Source: Pseudomonas reactans (lineage in GTDB: Bacteria; Pseudomonadota; Gammaproteobacteria; Pseudomonadales; Pseudomonadaceae). From it: a DNA stretch of 64,000 bases. Below are positions 1-9,149 of the stretch, piece after piece. The notes beneath the pieces are model-generated. The model saw nothing but the letters and a program-made list of their open reading frames with translations. It searched no databases and was not told the origin of the DNA. The translations under genes were made by a program, and so were the position numbers. The stretch is taken from contig NZ_JACAPG010000006.1 of the NCBI RefSeq assembly GCF_013385825.1, positions 186,001-250,000 of the forward strand, in the 5' to 3' direction. Position 1 is the stretch's first letter; every line of letters begins with the position of its first letter.

Positions 1-78
1 GTCGAGGCCATCGACCACCGGGACGGCGGTCTTGTCGCCGAAGCGCACGTTGAGATTCTTGATTTCTAACAGTGACAT
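1..78 (-). CDS. dppD: DppD, dipeptide ABC transporter ATPase (N-terminal fragment)
   Basis: Only the first 26 codons lie in the window; the gene runs off the left edge. The visible N-terminus reads [19 protein letters not shown], the usual first beta strand of an oligopeptide/dipeptide ABC ATPase before Walker A. The ATG is preceded by GGAGATT at good spacing and lies 10 bases after the dppC stop. The order dppA-dppB-dppC-dppD fits the known dipeptide operon, in which DppD and DppF power the DppBC channel from the cytoplasmic side. Confidence 0.85.
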   Translation of the reverse strand, partial: MSLLEIKNLNVRFGDKTAVPVVDGLD

Positions 79-88
79 GGGAATCTCC

Positions 89-1006
89 TCAGGCGGCGTT
101 CTTGAGTTTCGGGTCCAGCGCATCGCGCAAGCCGTCGCCCATCAAGTTGATTGCCAGCACGCTGAGCAAAATGGTCAAACCAGGCAAGCTCACTACCCAC
201 CAGGCGCGTTCGATGTAGTCACGGGCCGAAGCCAGCATGGTGCCCCACTCCGGGGTGGGCGGCTGTACGCCAAGGCCGAGGAAGCCCAGGGCTGCGGCAT
301 CGAGGATCGCCGAGGAGAAGCTCAGGGTGGCCTGTACGATCAGCGGTGCCATGCAGTTGGGCAGCACGGTGATGAACATCAGGCGGGGCAGGCCGGCGCC
401 GGCGAGGCGGGCGGCGGTCACGTAGTCACGGTTCAGTTCGCCCATGACCGCAGCGCGGGTCAGACGGACGTAGGACGGCAGCGACACGATGGCGATGGCG
501 ATCACGGTGTTGATCAGGCCAGGGCCGAGGATCGCGACGATGGCAACGGCCAGCAGCAGCGAGGGCAAGGCCAGCATGATGTCCATCAGACGCATGATGG
601 TCGGGCCAAGCAAGCGCGGGAAAAACCCGGCGAAGAGGCCCAGCAGGATGCCCGGAATCAGCGACATCACCACCGACGACAAACCGATCAGCAACGACAG
701 GCGCGAGCCTTGGATAAGACGCGAGAGCAGGTCACGGCCGAGTTCGTCGGTGCCCAGCAGGAACTGGATTTGTCCACCTTCCAGCCACGACGGCGGGGTC
801 AGCAGGAAGTCGCGGTACTGCTCGCTTGGGTTATGCGGTGCAACCCACGGGGCGAAGATCGCGCAGAACACGATCAGCACCATGAACAGCAGGCCGGCAA
901 CCGCGCCCTTGTTCTTGGAGAAGGCTTGCCAGAATTCTTTGTACGGGGACGGGTACAGCAGGCTTTGATCGACTGCTGACACTGGAGTAGGTGTGGTCAT
1001 GGTCAT
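89..1006 (-). CDS. dppC: DppC, dipeptide ABC transporter inner-membrane permease
   Basis: A 305-residue permease that forms the dipeptide channel with DppB. An N-terminal tail is followed by a first membrane helix near residues 35-55, a periplasmic loop containing the [15 protein letters not shown] stretch typical of DppC/OppC proteins, and a BPD_transp_1 domain with about five further helices. The EAA loop that contacts the ATPase is around [14 protein letters not shown]. Two ATGs lie six bases apart at the start and either could be used. It starts 4 bases after the dppB stop and is followed 10 bases later by dppD, so the genes are very probably co-transcribed. Assignment to dipeptides rather than longer peptides rests on the adjacent porin and binding-protein genes. 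Confidence 0.95.
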   Translation of the reverse strand: MTMTTPTPVSAVDQSLLYPSPYKEFWQAFSKNKGAVAGLLFMVLIVFCAIFAPWVAPHNPSEQYRDFLLTPPSWLEGGQIQFLLGTDELGRDLLSRLIQGSRLSLLIGLSSVVMSLIPGILLGLFAGFFPRLLGPTIMRLMDIMLALPSLLLAVAIVAILGPGLINTVIAIAIVSLPSYVRLTRAAVMGELNRDYVTAARLAGAGLPRLMFITVLPNCMAPLIVQATLSFSSAILDAAALGFLGLGVQPPTPEWGTMLASARDYIERAWWVVSLPGLTILLSVLAINLMGDGLRDALDPKLKNAA

Positions 1007-1010
1007 GATC

Positions 1011-2021
1011 TCAGCGCTGGTGACGGATGCGTGGGTTGGCGAAGCCGTAGAGGATATCCACCACGAAGTTCACCAGGATCACCAGGCAGGCGATCAGCAG
1101 GATGCCGTTCTGCACCACCGGGTAGTCCCGCGCGCCAATGGCTTCGATCAGCCATTTGCCGATGCCGGGCCACGAGAAGATGGTTTCGGTCAAAACCGCA
1201 CCGGCCAGCAGGGTGCCGACTTGCAGGCCGACTACGGTCAGTACCGGGATCAGCGCGTTACGCAGACCGTGCACGAACACCACGCGCGCCGGCGACAGGC
1301 CTTTGGCCTTGGCGGTGCGAATGTAGTCTTCACGCAAGACTTCGAGCATCGACGAACGGGTCATCCGCGCGATCACGGCCAGTGGGATGGTGCCGAGCAC
1401 GATGGCCGGCAGGATCAGGTGGTGCAGGGCGTCGAAGAAAGCCTCCGGCTCGTCCGCCAACAGGGTGTCGATCAGCATGAAGCCGGTGCGCGGCTCGATG
1501 TCGTAGAGCAAGTCGATCCGCCCGGACACTGGGGTCCAGCCCAGGCTTACGGAGAAGAACATGATCAGGATCAGGCCCCACCAGAAGATCGGCATCGAAT
1601 ATCCCGCCAGGGAGATGCCCATCACCCCATGGTCGAACAGGGATCCTCGCTTCAAGGCCGCGATCACCCCAGCCAACAGGCCCAGGATACCGGCGAACAA
1701 CAGGGCGGCCATGGACAGTTCCAGGGTCGCCGGGAAGAGGGCGGTGAATTCAGTCCACACGCTGGTGCGGGTACGCAGCGATTCGCCAAGGTCACCTTGG
1801 GCCAGTTTGCCGACGTAATCCAGGTATTGCGCATACAGCGGCTTGTTAAGGCCAAGGCGTTCCATTGCCTGTGCGTGCATCTCGGGGTCGACGCGCCGCT
1901 CGCCCATCATGACTTCAACGGGGTCGCCAGGGATCATGCGAATCAACGCAAACGTGAGCAACGTGATGCCGAAGAACGTGGGGATCAGTAACCCCAGTCG
2001 GCGGGCAATAAAACTAAACAT
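1011..2021 (-). CDS. dppB: DppB, dipeptide ABC transporter inner-membrane permease
   Basis: A 336-residue permease, partner of DppC. The chosen start gives MFSFIARRLGLLIPTFFGIT, the standard DppB/OppB N-terminus with its first transmembrane helix; an in-frame start 14 codons upstream would add an unrelated polar tail. The family stretch IPGDPVEVMMGER and the EAA loop (RTAKAKGLSPARVVFVHGLR) are present. The length is normal for DppB. It lies 77 bases after a solute-binding protein gene, with a hairpin in between, and is nearly fused to dppC. Confidence 0.95.
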   Translation of the reverse strand: MFSFIARRLGLLIPTFFGITLLTFALIRMIPGDPVEVMMGERRVDPEMHAQAMERLGLNKPLYAQYLDYVGKLAQGDLGESLRTRTSVWTEFTALFPATLELSMAALLFAGILGLLAGVIAALKRGSLFDHGVMGISLAGYSMPIFWWGLILIMFFSVSLGWTPVSGRIDLLYDIEPRTGFMLIDTLLADEPEAFFDALHHLILPAIVLGTIPLAVIARMTRSSMLEVLREDYIRTAKAKGLSPARVVFVHGLRNALIPVLTVVGLQVGTLLAGAVLTETIFSWPGIGKWLIEAIGARDYPVVQNGILLIACLVILVNFVVDILYGFANPRIRHQR

Positions 2022-2057
2022 CTTGTCGTGTACCTCAATCAGCCGGTTAGGCAGGTT

Positions 2058-2083
2058 CGGCACCGTCAGTGTCGACGGTGCCG
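2058..2083 (-). promoter_or_regulatory. Hairpin between the binding-protein gene and dppB
   Basis: A perfect 10-bp inverted repeat, CGGCACCGTC / GACGGTGCCG, with a 6-base loop lies 15 bases after the stop of the upstream binding-protein gene. On the transcribed minus strand no U-run follows, so it does not look like a full terminator. Hairpins in this position in ABC operons commonly stabilise the upstream binding-protein message relative to the permease message; that role is inferred here. Confidence 0.5.
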
Positions 2084-2097
2084 AGTGTTTTTCTTAT

Positions 2098-3696
2098 TTA
2101 CTTCACCTGGGTAGTGGCGAAGTTATTTGTCGTCAGTGGGCTTTGGGTATAACCCTCTACGTTCTTGCGCATGGCGGTGAACATTTTCGGGTAAGCCATG
2201 GGAATCCACGGTTGGTCCTTGTCGAAAATGTCCAGTGCTTGTTCATAGAGTGCCGCGCGCTGGGTCGGTTCAGCATCAGCACGGGCCTTGTCGATCAAGT
2301 CTTGAAACTCTTTGTTACACCAACGGGCGTAGTTTTCGCCGTTTTTCGCTGCATCGCAACTCAGGTTCGGCGTGAGGAAGTTATCCGGGTCGCCGTTATC
2401 CCCCGCCCAACCGGCGGAAACCATGTCGTGCTCACCGTTTTTAGCACGCTTGAGCATTTCGCCCCATTCCATGACTTTGATATTCACCTTCAGGCCAATC
2501 TGCGCCAGGTCCGCTTGCATGCGCTGGGCGCCGAGCATCGGGTTAGGGTTGGTCGGGCCGCCGCCGTTACGGGTGAACAGGGTGAACTCGGTACCTTCCG
2601 GCACACCAGCTTCCTTGAGCAGGGCGCGGGCCTTATCGAGGTCACGTGGTGGGTTTTTCAGCTTGTCGCTGAAGCCCAGCAGGGTGTTTGGATAAGGGCC
2701 GGTGGCATCCACTGCATTGCCTTTGCCGTACAGGGATTCGTTATAGCCTTTCTTGTCGAACGCGATGTTGATCGCGTGGCGTACCCGTGCGTCGCTCATG
2801 TACTTGTGGGTGGTGTTCATCGCGGTGTAGGCGGTGGTCATCGCCGCCAGTTCCGACACCTTCAGGTTCGGGTCGGCCTTCATGCTCGGCACGTCATCCG
2901 GTTTCGGATACAGCGCGATCTGGCACTCGTTGGCCTTGAGCTTTTGCAGGCGCACGTTGTTGTCGGTGGTAATTGCCAGGATCAGCGGATCAGCCGGCGG
3001 CTTGCCACGGAAGTAATCCGGGTTGGCCTTGAAGCGCACCTGGGCGTCCTTGGCATAGCGGGTGAAGATGAACGGCCCAGTGCCGATCGGCTTGGCATTC
3101 AGGTCATCGGTCTTGCCGGACTTGAGCAACTGATTGGCGTATTCGGCGGAGTGGATCGAGGAGAACGCCATGGCCAGGTCGGCCAAAAACGGTGCTTCAG
3201 GACGGGTCAGGGTAAAGACGACAGTGTAATCGTCGGTCTTCTCTACGCTCTTGAGCAGTTCCTTGAAGCCCATGCTTTCAAAGTACGGGTAGCCCACAGC
3301 GGATTTTTTATGCCACGGGTGGTTAGGGTCCAGTTGGCGCTGGAAGCTCCAAAGCACGTCGTCGGCGTTCAGGTTGCGCGTGGGTTTGAAGTAGTCGGTG
3401 GTGTGGAACTTGATGTCGTCACGCAGGTGAAAGGTGTAGGTCAGGCCATCGGCGCTGATCTCGGGCAGGTCTTTGGCCAGCGCGGGGATCACTTCAGTGG
3501 TGCCGGGCTTGAAGTCCACCAGGCGGTTGAACATGGTCTCGGCGGCGGCGTCAGCGGTCACCGCCGTGGTGTACAGGACCGGGTCGAAACCTTCCGGGCT
3601 GGCTTCGGTGCAGACCACCAGTGGTTTGGCCGAAACGCCGATTGCCACGCTCAACAGCGCGGCAGCCATGGCGGCTTGTAGTGGGAGCAATTTCAT
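2098..3696 (-). CDS. dppA: Dipeptide-binding periplasmic protein (SBP_bac_5), next to dppB
   Basis: A 532-residue extracellular solute-binding protein. The start at MKLLPLQAAMAAALLSVAIG gives a normal signal peptide ending near VSAKP; an ORF start 11 codons upstream would put polar residues before it. Mature-protein hallmarks are CTEASPEGFDPVLYTTA near the N-terminus and IGTGPFIFTRYAKDAQ, shared with the three paralogues upstream. By eye it is the most divergent of the four; for example it reads YAMNTTHKYMSDARVRHAI where the others carry a GYIAYNV-type stretch. Its position next to dppBCD corresponds to dppA4 of P. aeruginosa. It probably delivers its own subset of di- or tripeptides to DppBCDF. 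Confidence 0.9.
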   Translation of the reverse strand: MKLLPLQAAMAAALLSVAIGVSAKPLVVCTEASPEGFDPVLYTTAVTADAAAETMFNRLVDFKPGTTEVIPALAKDLPEISADGLTYTFHLRDDIKFHTTDYFKPTRNLNADDVLWSFQRQLDPNHPWHKKSAVGYPYFESMGFKELLKSVEKTDDYTVVFTLTRPEAPFLADLAMAFSSIHSAEYANQLLKSGKTDDLNAKPIGTGPFIFTRYAKDAQVRFKANPDYFRGKPPADPLILAITTDNNVRLQKLKANECQIALYPKPDDVPSMKADPNLKVSELAAMTTAYTAMNTTHKYMSDARVRHAINIAFDKKGYNESLYGKGNAVDATGPYPNTLLGFSDKLKNPPRDLDKARALLKEAGVPEGTEFTLFTRNGGGPTNPNPMLGAQRMQADLAQIGLKVNIKVMEWGEMLKRAKNGEHDMVSAGWAGDNGDPDNFLTPNLSCDAAKNGENYARWCNKEFQDLIDKARADAEPTQRAALYEQALDIFDKDQPWIPMAYPKMFTAMRKNVEGYTQSPLTTNNFATTQVK

Positions 3697-3731
3697 TCGG
3701 AGCCCTCTGCAATCGATGGGACCAGACAAGC

Positions 3732-3766
3732 GTAGACGGCGGGCTCGTCCTGAGCCCGCCGTCTAC
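3732..3766 (-). promoter_or_regulatory. Strong hairpin downstream of opdP
   Basis: A perfect 15-bp stem (GTAGACGGCGGGCTC with its complement) and a 5-base loop begin 11 bases past the opdP stop. There is no U-run after it on the minus strand, so partial termination or mRNA 3'-end stabilisation is likelier than complete termination. It would let porin transcript exceed that of the downstream binding-protein and permease genes. Confidence 0.55.
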
Positions 3767-3776
3767 CTGGCGCTGA

Positions 3777-5183
3777 TTAAAGAATGTTGAACGGGATGGT
3801 GGTGACCAGGCGGAATTCGCGCAGGCTGCCGTCAGACTGGTTCTCGCTGGCGCGGTGCGTTACATAGGTGGCACGCACGGTGGAGGCTTTCAGAGGGCCG
3901 CTCTGAACGGCGTAGGAAGTACCAATGCCGTATTCCTGGTGGTGCTCGCCGTTCTGCTTCTGGATGCCGTTGTAAGCGAAGTCTTCTTTGCCGCCATCGC
4001 CACGGTAGTGAGTACCATCGATGCCCCAGCCACGGGCCGAGTAGATGTTGAACTTCAGGCCTGGCACGCCGTATTCGGCCATGTTGATGCCGTAGGCAAC
4101 CTGGAAGGACTTCTCGTTCGGACCGTTAAAGTCGGAAGTCAGGGAGTTGGCCAGGTAGATGCCGTTTGTTTCATGCAGGTAGTCGAAGTACTCGTTACCG
4201 TTCACTGCCTGGTACGAGAAGGTCAGGCTGTGAGCCTGGTGGGTCAGGCCGAGCGACAGCGAGTAAGTATCGTTGTCGATGTCACCCATCAACTTTTTGC
4301 CTTCGTCGACGGTCTTGTAGTAGTTCAGGCCGGTGGTCAGGCTCAGTACTTGGCTGTCACCCAGCTCATGGGTGGCGCCGAAGTAGTACTGGTTCCAGAA
4401 GTCTTCCACGTTGGCGGCGAACAGGCTGGTCTTCAGGCTCTTGAATGGCTGGTAGTTGACGCCCAGGGTACTGACCTTGTCGGTTTCCTGCTTGCCATTG
4501 CCGTACTCGCTGCGGAATTTCGAAAGGCTCTGCTCAGTCCGTGGGGATACGCGGTCAAAGACGCCGCCCTGGAACGACAGGTTGCTGAACTCTTCGCTGT
4601 TGAAGCTCACACCTTCGAAGCTCGAAGGCAATGCACGGTTGCCGATGGTGTCGACGATGCCGCTGCTGAAGTTCTGGCGACCGGCGGTCAACGTGGTGTT
4701 CGACACACGGAACTTGACGTTGGCCAGGCCCAGTTTGCTCCACTGGTCAACGGCGTCGCCGTAGGAGTGGGCCAGGGTGCGGTTGGAGCCGCCGGCGATA
4801 TCTTTTTGACCACGGATCAATGCAATGGCGTTGTATGCCGCGACTTCAGTCGATACGCCTACTGTGCCTTGGGTAAAGCCCGAGGTGTAGTTGAGAATGG
4901 TGCCTTGAGCCCAGTTGTAACGACGGGAGGTAGTGGTCTTGACCTTGTCGCCTTCGTTCTTGGTGTAGGAGAAGCGGTCACCACGGTACTTCATTTCGTT
5001 GGAGTACCAGTTACGGGTTGTACCGCCCAGGCTCTGACCGTCGATAAAGCCCTTGGCCTCGCTTTGGGCGCTGGTGCCGGCCAGTGTGGTAGGAACGAAG
5101 TCCTGGCTGGCGGATTCAGCATAGGCGGTTGCCGTGATGGTGCTGATGGCCAGGGCCAGAAGCGCTTTGCTGCTCAGTTTCAT
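3777..5183 (-). CDS. opdP: OpdP-like outer-membrane porin of the OprD family
   Basis: A 468-residue OprD-family porin. The start at MKLSSKALLALAISTITATA gives a clean signal peptide cut after AYA; the longer ORF upstream adds 29 implausible residues, and GAAGCTCC does not improve the upstream choice. The mature chain begins ESASQDFVP and has the OprD features FIDGQSLGGTTRNWY, alternating beta-strand segments and a C-terminal Phe-rich last strand (FRLVTTIPFNIL). In P. aeruginosa the porin at this position, OpdP, takes up Gly-Glu-type dipeptides and also admits carbapenems. It sits between binding-protein genes of the same strand, fitting a complete outer-to-inner membrane peptide route. Confidence 0.9.
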   Translation of the reverse strand: MKLSSKALLALAISTITATAYAESASQDFVPTTLAGTSAQSEAKGFIDGQSLGGTTRNWYSNEMKYRGDRFSYTKNEGDKVKTTTSRRYNWAQGTILNYTSGFTQGTVGVSTEVAAYNAIALIRGQKDIAGGSNRTLAHSYGDAVDQWSKLGLANVKFRVSNTTLTAGRQNFSSGIVDTIGNRALPSSFEGVSFNSEEFSNLSFQGGVFDRVSPRTEQSLSKFRSEYGNGKQETDKVSTLGVNYQPFKSLKTSLFAANVEDFWNQYYFGATHELGDSQVLSLTTGLNYYKTVDEGKKLMGDIDNDTYSLSLGLTHQAHSLTFSYQAVNGNEYFDYLHETNGIYLANSLTSDFNGPNEKSFQVAYGINMAEYGVPGLKFNIYSARGWGIDGTHYRGDGGKEDFAYNGIQKQNGEHHQEYGIGTSYAVQSGPLKASTVRATYVTHRASENQSDGSLREFRLVTTIPFNIL

Positions 5184-5353
5184 GGATGAAGCTCCTTTGG
5201 TTCTCTTTTTAATGCCGGTCTTTTTTGGTGATCCGGCTATTGGGTGTGTAACTCGTTCAAGCCATTGCAAACGTTTGGCGTAGGAAATTTCCCAACAAAA
5301 GGCCGCACGTTTGCAGCAGGGCAGCGTCCGCCCTGCGCAATCCGGTTATTTTC

Positions 5354-6958
5354 TTATGGGGTGATACTGACGCCCGAGAACACGTTGCGGCCGAAGGGGC
5401 TCACTTTGAAACCTTCGACTTTGGCGCTTAACGGCTGGTTGACCGTCGAGTGGGCGACTGGCGTGATCGGCACCTGCTGCTTGAGCAGTTGCTGCGCCTG
5501 TTTGTACAGAACAGTCCTTTGTTCGCGGTCGGTCACGACCTTGGCTTGCTTGATCAGCTTGTCGTACGCCGGGTCACACCACATGGAGTAGTTGTTCCCG
5601 CCGATGGCGTCGCAGCTGTAGAGGGTGCCCAGCCAGTTGTCCGGGTCACCGTTGTCGCCGGTCCAGCCGATCAGGCTTACATCGTGCTCACCGTTCTTGG
5701 TGCGCTTGATGTACTCGCCCCACTCGTAGCTGACGATCTTGACCTTGAGGCCGATCTTGGCCCAGTCGCTTTGCAGCATCTCGGCCATCAGCTTGGCATT
5801 GGGGTTGTACGGACGTTGTACCGGCATCGCCCACAGGGTGATCTCGGTGCCTTCTTTCACGCCGGCGGCCTTGAGCAGTTCCTTGGCTTTTTCCGGGTTG
5901 TAGGCGGCGTCCTTGATGCTGTCGTCGTAAGACCACTGCGTCGGCGGCATGGCGTTGACCGCCAATTGCCCCGCGCCCTGGTACACGGCGTTCAGAATGC
6001 TCTGCTTGTTCACCGCCATGTCCAGCGCCTGGCGTACTTCGAGCTGGTCGAACGGCTTGTGGCGCACGTTGTAGGCGATGTAGCCGAGGTTGAAACCAGG
6101 TTTGGTCAGCAGTTGCAGGTTCGGGTCGGCCTTGAGGGCATCGACGTCAGCCGGTCGCGGATGCAGGGTTACCTGGCATTCACCGGCCTTGAGTTTTTGG
6201 ACCCGTACCGAGGCGTCGGTGTTGATGGCGAAAATCAGCTGGTCCAGCTTGACCTTGCTCGGGTCCCAGTACTGTTTGTTGGCCACATAGCGGATCTGCG
6301 AATCTTTCTGATACCGCTGGAATACGAAAGGACCGGTGCCGATCGGCTTCTGGTTGATATCGCTGGGCTTGCCATCCTTGAGCAACTGCTCGGCGTATTC
6401 GGCCGACAGGATTGCGGCGAAGCTCATGGCGATGTTCTGGATAAACGCGGCGTCAACCGTGTTCAGGGTCATCACCACGGTGTGCGGGTCGGTTTTTTCG
6501 ACCTTGGCGATGTTCTTGTTCAGGCTCATCCCGTTGAAGTACGGAAACTCGGTGGGGTAGGCCTTGCGAAACGGGTGATCGGGGTCAAGCATGCGGTTGA
6601 AGGTGAACAGCACGTCGTCGGCGTTGAACTCCCGTGTCGGCTTGAATTCCTTGTTGCTGTGGAACTTCACCCCTTCACGCAGGTGAAAGGTGTAAGTCAG
6701 GCCGTCTGGCGAAATATCCCACTTGGTTGCCAAAGCAGGGACGACGCCGGTCTCGCCCTTTTCAAACTCAACCAGGCGGTTATACAGCGGCTCGGCCGCG
6801 TCGTTGTCGGTGGCGGTGGTGTATTGCGCGGTATCAAAACCGGCCGGGCTGCCTTCCGAGCAGAAGACCAGGCTCTGCTTGTCGGCGGCGTGGCCCATGG
6901 TGGCCACAGCCAGCAGGCTGGTGGCAAACATTGCGGATAGTACGGTGGTATGGCGCAT
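5354..6958 (-). CDS. dppA: Dipeptide-binding periplasmic protein paralogue (SBP_bac_5)
   Basis: A 534-residue solute-binding protein with a signal peptide (MRHTTVLSAMFATSLLAVA... cut near GHA-ADK). It carries CSEGSPAGFDTAQYTTATD at the mature N-terminus, IGTGPFVFQRYQKDSQIRY in the middle and WTGDNGDPDNWLGTLYSCD in the C-terminal lobe, as in the two genes that follow upstream (7263-8891 and 9150-10751). It is transcribed toward opdP with a 170-base gap, and 304 bases separate it from the next paralogue, enough for its own promoter. Ligand preference cannot be read from the sequence; binding proteins of this clan bind di- and tripeptides, and some bind haem or delta-aminolevulinate. Confidence 0.9.
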   Translation of the reverse strand: MRHTTVLSAMFATSLLAVATMGHAADKQSLVFCSEGSPAGFDTAQYTTATDNDAAEPLYNRLVEFEKGETGVVPALATKWDISPDGLTYTFHLREGVKFHSNKEFKPTREFNADDVLFTFNRMLDPDHPFRKAYPTEFPYFNGMSLNKNIAKVEKTDPHTVVMTLNTVDAAFIQNIAMSFAAILSAEYAEQLLKDGKPSDINQKPIGTGPFVFQRYQKDSQIRYVANKQYWDPSKVKLDQLIFAINTDASVRVQKLKAGECQVTLHPRPADVDALKADPNLQLLTKPGFNLGYIAYNVRHKPFDQLEVRQALDMAVNKQSILNAVYQGAGQLAVNAMPPTQWSYDDSIKDAAYNPEKAKELLKAAGVKEGTEITLWAMPVQRPYNPNAKLMAEMLQSDWAKIGLKVKIVSYEWGEYIKRTKNGEHDVSLIGWTGDNGDPDNWLGTLYSCDAIGGNNYSMWCDPAYDKLIKQAKVVTDREQRTVLYKQAQQLLKQQVPITPVAHSTVNQPLSAKVEGFKVSPFGRNVFSGVSITP

Positions 6959-7262
6959 GACGATCCCGATCCTTGTTTGTAGTTGTCATCAGCGAGCAAC
7001 CACCCGGGCGTTCTGCCAGGGTGACATCGCTGATCCCACGCGCAGCAAGTGCCTTTCCGCATTAGGAGCCTCTGCTGTCCTACGACGTTATGGGTCGCGG
7101 ACCTGGCAGTAAATGCGCCAAATCGGATTGACCTTGTAGGCAACGGCGTCACGCATCGCAGTTCGCTGCTGTAGGAAGCAACGATTGCGGGCGTGGTCTA
7201 TTTCCTACGGTCCAGGCGGATGCAATAACGGCGACGTTAGGAAACGTCGCCGTCAATGATCC
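6959..7262. other. 304-base intergenic region between binding-protein genes
   Basis: There is no convincing coding sequence. The left end holds the upstream region of the gene ending at 5354, and the right end holds a hairpin (7228-7253) directly after the stop of the next binding-protein gene. I see no clear sigma-70 promoter by eye, though one is expected here. Confidence 0.5.
7228..7253 (-). terminator. Hairpin after the 7263-8891 binding-protein gene
   Basis: A perfect 11-bp inverted repeat, ACGGCGACGTT / AACGTCGCCGT, with a 4-base loop lies 9 bases past the stop codon. On the minus strand it is followed by TATTGCATCC, so the U-run is weak. It is a partial terminator or an mRNA-stabilising end. 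Confidence 0.55.
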
Positions 7263-8891
7263 TTACTTGCCGCTGACGCTCACGCCGTAGAAGGAGTTCA
7301 AGCCAAACGGGCTGATCTTGAAGTCCTGCACGGTAGAACGCATGGGTTGATACACCGTCGAGTGCGCGATAGGTGTCATCGGGACAGCATCTTTGAGGAT
7401 ATGTTGCGCCTGCTTATACAGCTCGGTGCGTTTGGCGACGTCCGACGTAGCCTTGGCTTCTTTCACGATGCCGTCGAATTTCTTGTCGCACCATTTGGAG
7501 AAGTTGTTACCGGACAGCGAATCACAGCCGAACAGCACGTTCAGCCAGTTGTCCGGGTCACCATTGTCACCGCTCCAGCCAATGATCATGGCCTGGTTCT
7601 CGCCACCTTTGGAGCGTTTGATGTACTCGCCCCACTCGTAGCTGGTGATCTTCACGTTCAGACCGATCTTCTTCCAGTCGTTCTGCAGCATTTCAGCCAT
7701 CAGCTTGGCGTTCGGGTTGTACGGACGCTGAACCGGCATGGCCCACAGAACGATTTCGGTACCTTCCTTGACGCCGGCTTCCTTGAGCAGCGACTTGGCT
7801 TTCTCAGGGTCGTACTTGGTGTCCTTGATGGTGGTGTCATAGGACCACTGGGTCGGAGGCATGGCGTTGACGGCCAATTGGCCGGCGCCCTGGTACACGG
7901 AGTCGATGATCTGCTGCTTGTTCACCGACATGTCCAGCGCCTGGCGTACGCGCAGGTCGGCCAGTGGGTTTGGCTGGTCGCTGCCCTTGACCTTGTCCAT
8001 GACGTTGTAGGCGATGTAGCCCAGGTTGAAGCCGGCCTGGTTCGGCATTTTCAGGTCTTTGTCTTCGCCCAGCGCCTTCAGGTCGGCCGGACGTGGGAAC
8101 AAGGTGATCTGGCATTCGTTTTTCTTGAGCTTCTGGATACGTACCGACGGGTCGGTGGTGATGGCGAAGATCAGGTTGTCGATCTTGACGTCTTCAGGTT
8201 TCCAGTAGTCTTTGTTGCCGGTGTAACGGATGTTCGAGTCTTTCTGGTAGCTCTTGAACACGAACGGGCCAGTGCCAATCGGCTTCTGGTTGATATCCGA
8301 GGCCTTGCCTGCTTTCAACAGCTGGGCGGCGTATTCCGCTGACTGGATCGAGGCGAAGCTCATTGCCATGTTCTGGATGAAAGCGGCGTCCACGGTGCCA
8401 AGGGTGAACTTGACGGTGTGATCATCGACTTTTTCGATGTTCTTGATGTTGGTGTCCATCCCCATGTCCGTGAAATACGGGAACTCGGTGGGGGCGGCTT
8501 TGCGGAATGGATCGTCCTTGTTGATCATGCGGTTGAACGTGAACAGCACGTCATCGGCATTGAAGGTACGGGTCGGCTTGAAGTACGGGGTGGTGTGGAA
8601 CTTGACGCCATCACGCAGGTGGAAGGTGTAGGTCAAGCCATCCGGGGACACGTCCCAGCTGGTGGCCAGCCCAGGAACCACAGCAGTGCCGCCGCGTTCG
8701 AACTGGGTCAGGCGGTTGAACATGGTTTCGGCCGAGGCATCGAAGTCTGTTCCGGTGGTGTACTGGGCCGGGTCAAAACCCGCCGGGCTCCCTTCGGAGC
8801 AGAACACCAGGTTAGTCGCCGCTTGGGCGAAAGGAGCTGCGGCCATAAGGCCAGCGCTAACAATTAACGGAATGACTGCGTGTTTAAGCAT
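7263..8891 (-). CDS. dppA: Dipeptide-binding periplasmic protein paralogue (SBP_bac_5)
   Basis: A 542-residue solute-binding protein. The start at MLKHAVIPLIVSAGLMAAA gives a signal peptide ending at AQA-ATN; an ORF start 8 codons upstream is not supported. It carries CSEGSPAGFDPAQYTTGTD, IGTGPFVFKSYQKDSNIRY and WSGDNGDPDNWLNVLFGCD. It is slightly longer than its neighbours through a short insert around MDKVKGSDQPNPLADLRVR where they have HKPFDQLEVR or HPPLDQLKVR, a surface-loop difference. It is monocistronic-looking: hairpins lie on both sides, and a 258-base gap upstream contains an AT-rich stretch (about 9000-9090) likely to hold its promoter. Confidence 0.9.
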   Translation of the reverse strand: MLKHAVIPLIVSAGLMAAAPFAQAATNLVFCSEGSPAGFDPAQYTTGTDFDASAETMFNRLTQFERGGTAVVPGLATSWDVSPDGLTYTFHLRDGVKFHTTPYFKPTRTFNADDVLFTFNRMINKDDPFRKAAPTEFPYFTDMGMDTNIKNIEKVDDHTVKFTLGTVDAAFIQNMAMSFASIQSAEYAAQLLKAGKASDINQKPIGTGPFVFKSYQKDSNIRYTGNKDYWKPEDVKIDNLIFAITTDPSVRIQKLKKNECQITLFPRPADLKALGEDKDLKMPNQAGFNLGYIAYNVMDKVKGSDQPNPLADLRVRQALDMSVNKQQIIDSVYQGAGQLAVNAMPPTQWSYDTTIKDTKYDPEKAKSLLKEAGVKEGTEIVLWAMPVQRPYNPNAKLMAEMLQNDWKKIGLNVKITSYEWGEYIKRSKGGENQAMIIGWSGDNGDPDNWLNVLFGCDSLSGNNFSKWCDKKFDGIVKEAKATSDVAKRTELYKQAQHILKDAVPMTPIAHSTVYQPMRSTVQDFKISPFGLNSFYGVSVSGK

Positions 8892-9109
8892 GTTGGCCTC
8901 ATGATTTGTTGTCATTTTTGGTGGTGAGGGCGACCTCGTGAGTCGGCCTGCGGATACTTATGCAGGCGCCATACCCATTGCAAGATGCGGAACCGTTACG
9001 AAGGTAAAACAGTGGTACGAACGTACAGGAATGTCGCAATTATGAAAGTTTGTACATATTTGCGCATATTTCGAGGGTTTTTTCGGTGCAGGAGGCGCAC
9101 CAAAAATGA

Positions 9110-9139
9110 CCAACCGAGGCGTCTAGCGCACTCGGTTGG
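9110..9139 (-). terminator. Intrinsic terminator after the 9150-10751 gene
   Basis: Inverted repeat CCAACCGAG (9110-9118) and CTCGGTTGG (9131-9139) with a 12-base loop, beginning 10 bases after the stop codon. On the minus strand it is followed by TCATTTTTGG, a moderate U-run, so this gene is probably transcribed separately from the next paralogue. Confidence 0.7.
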
Positions 9140-9149
9140 GGCGTTGCTG

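Noticed and set aside
6697..7152. 151-codon minus-strand frame overlapping a binding-protein gene start
   Set aside because: It overlaps the signal-peptide region of the clear SBP gene in another frame, and its composition is shadow-like.
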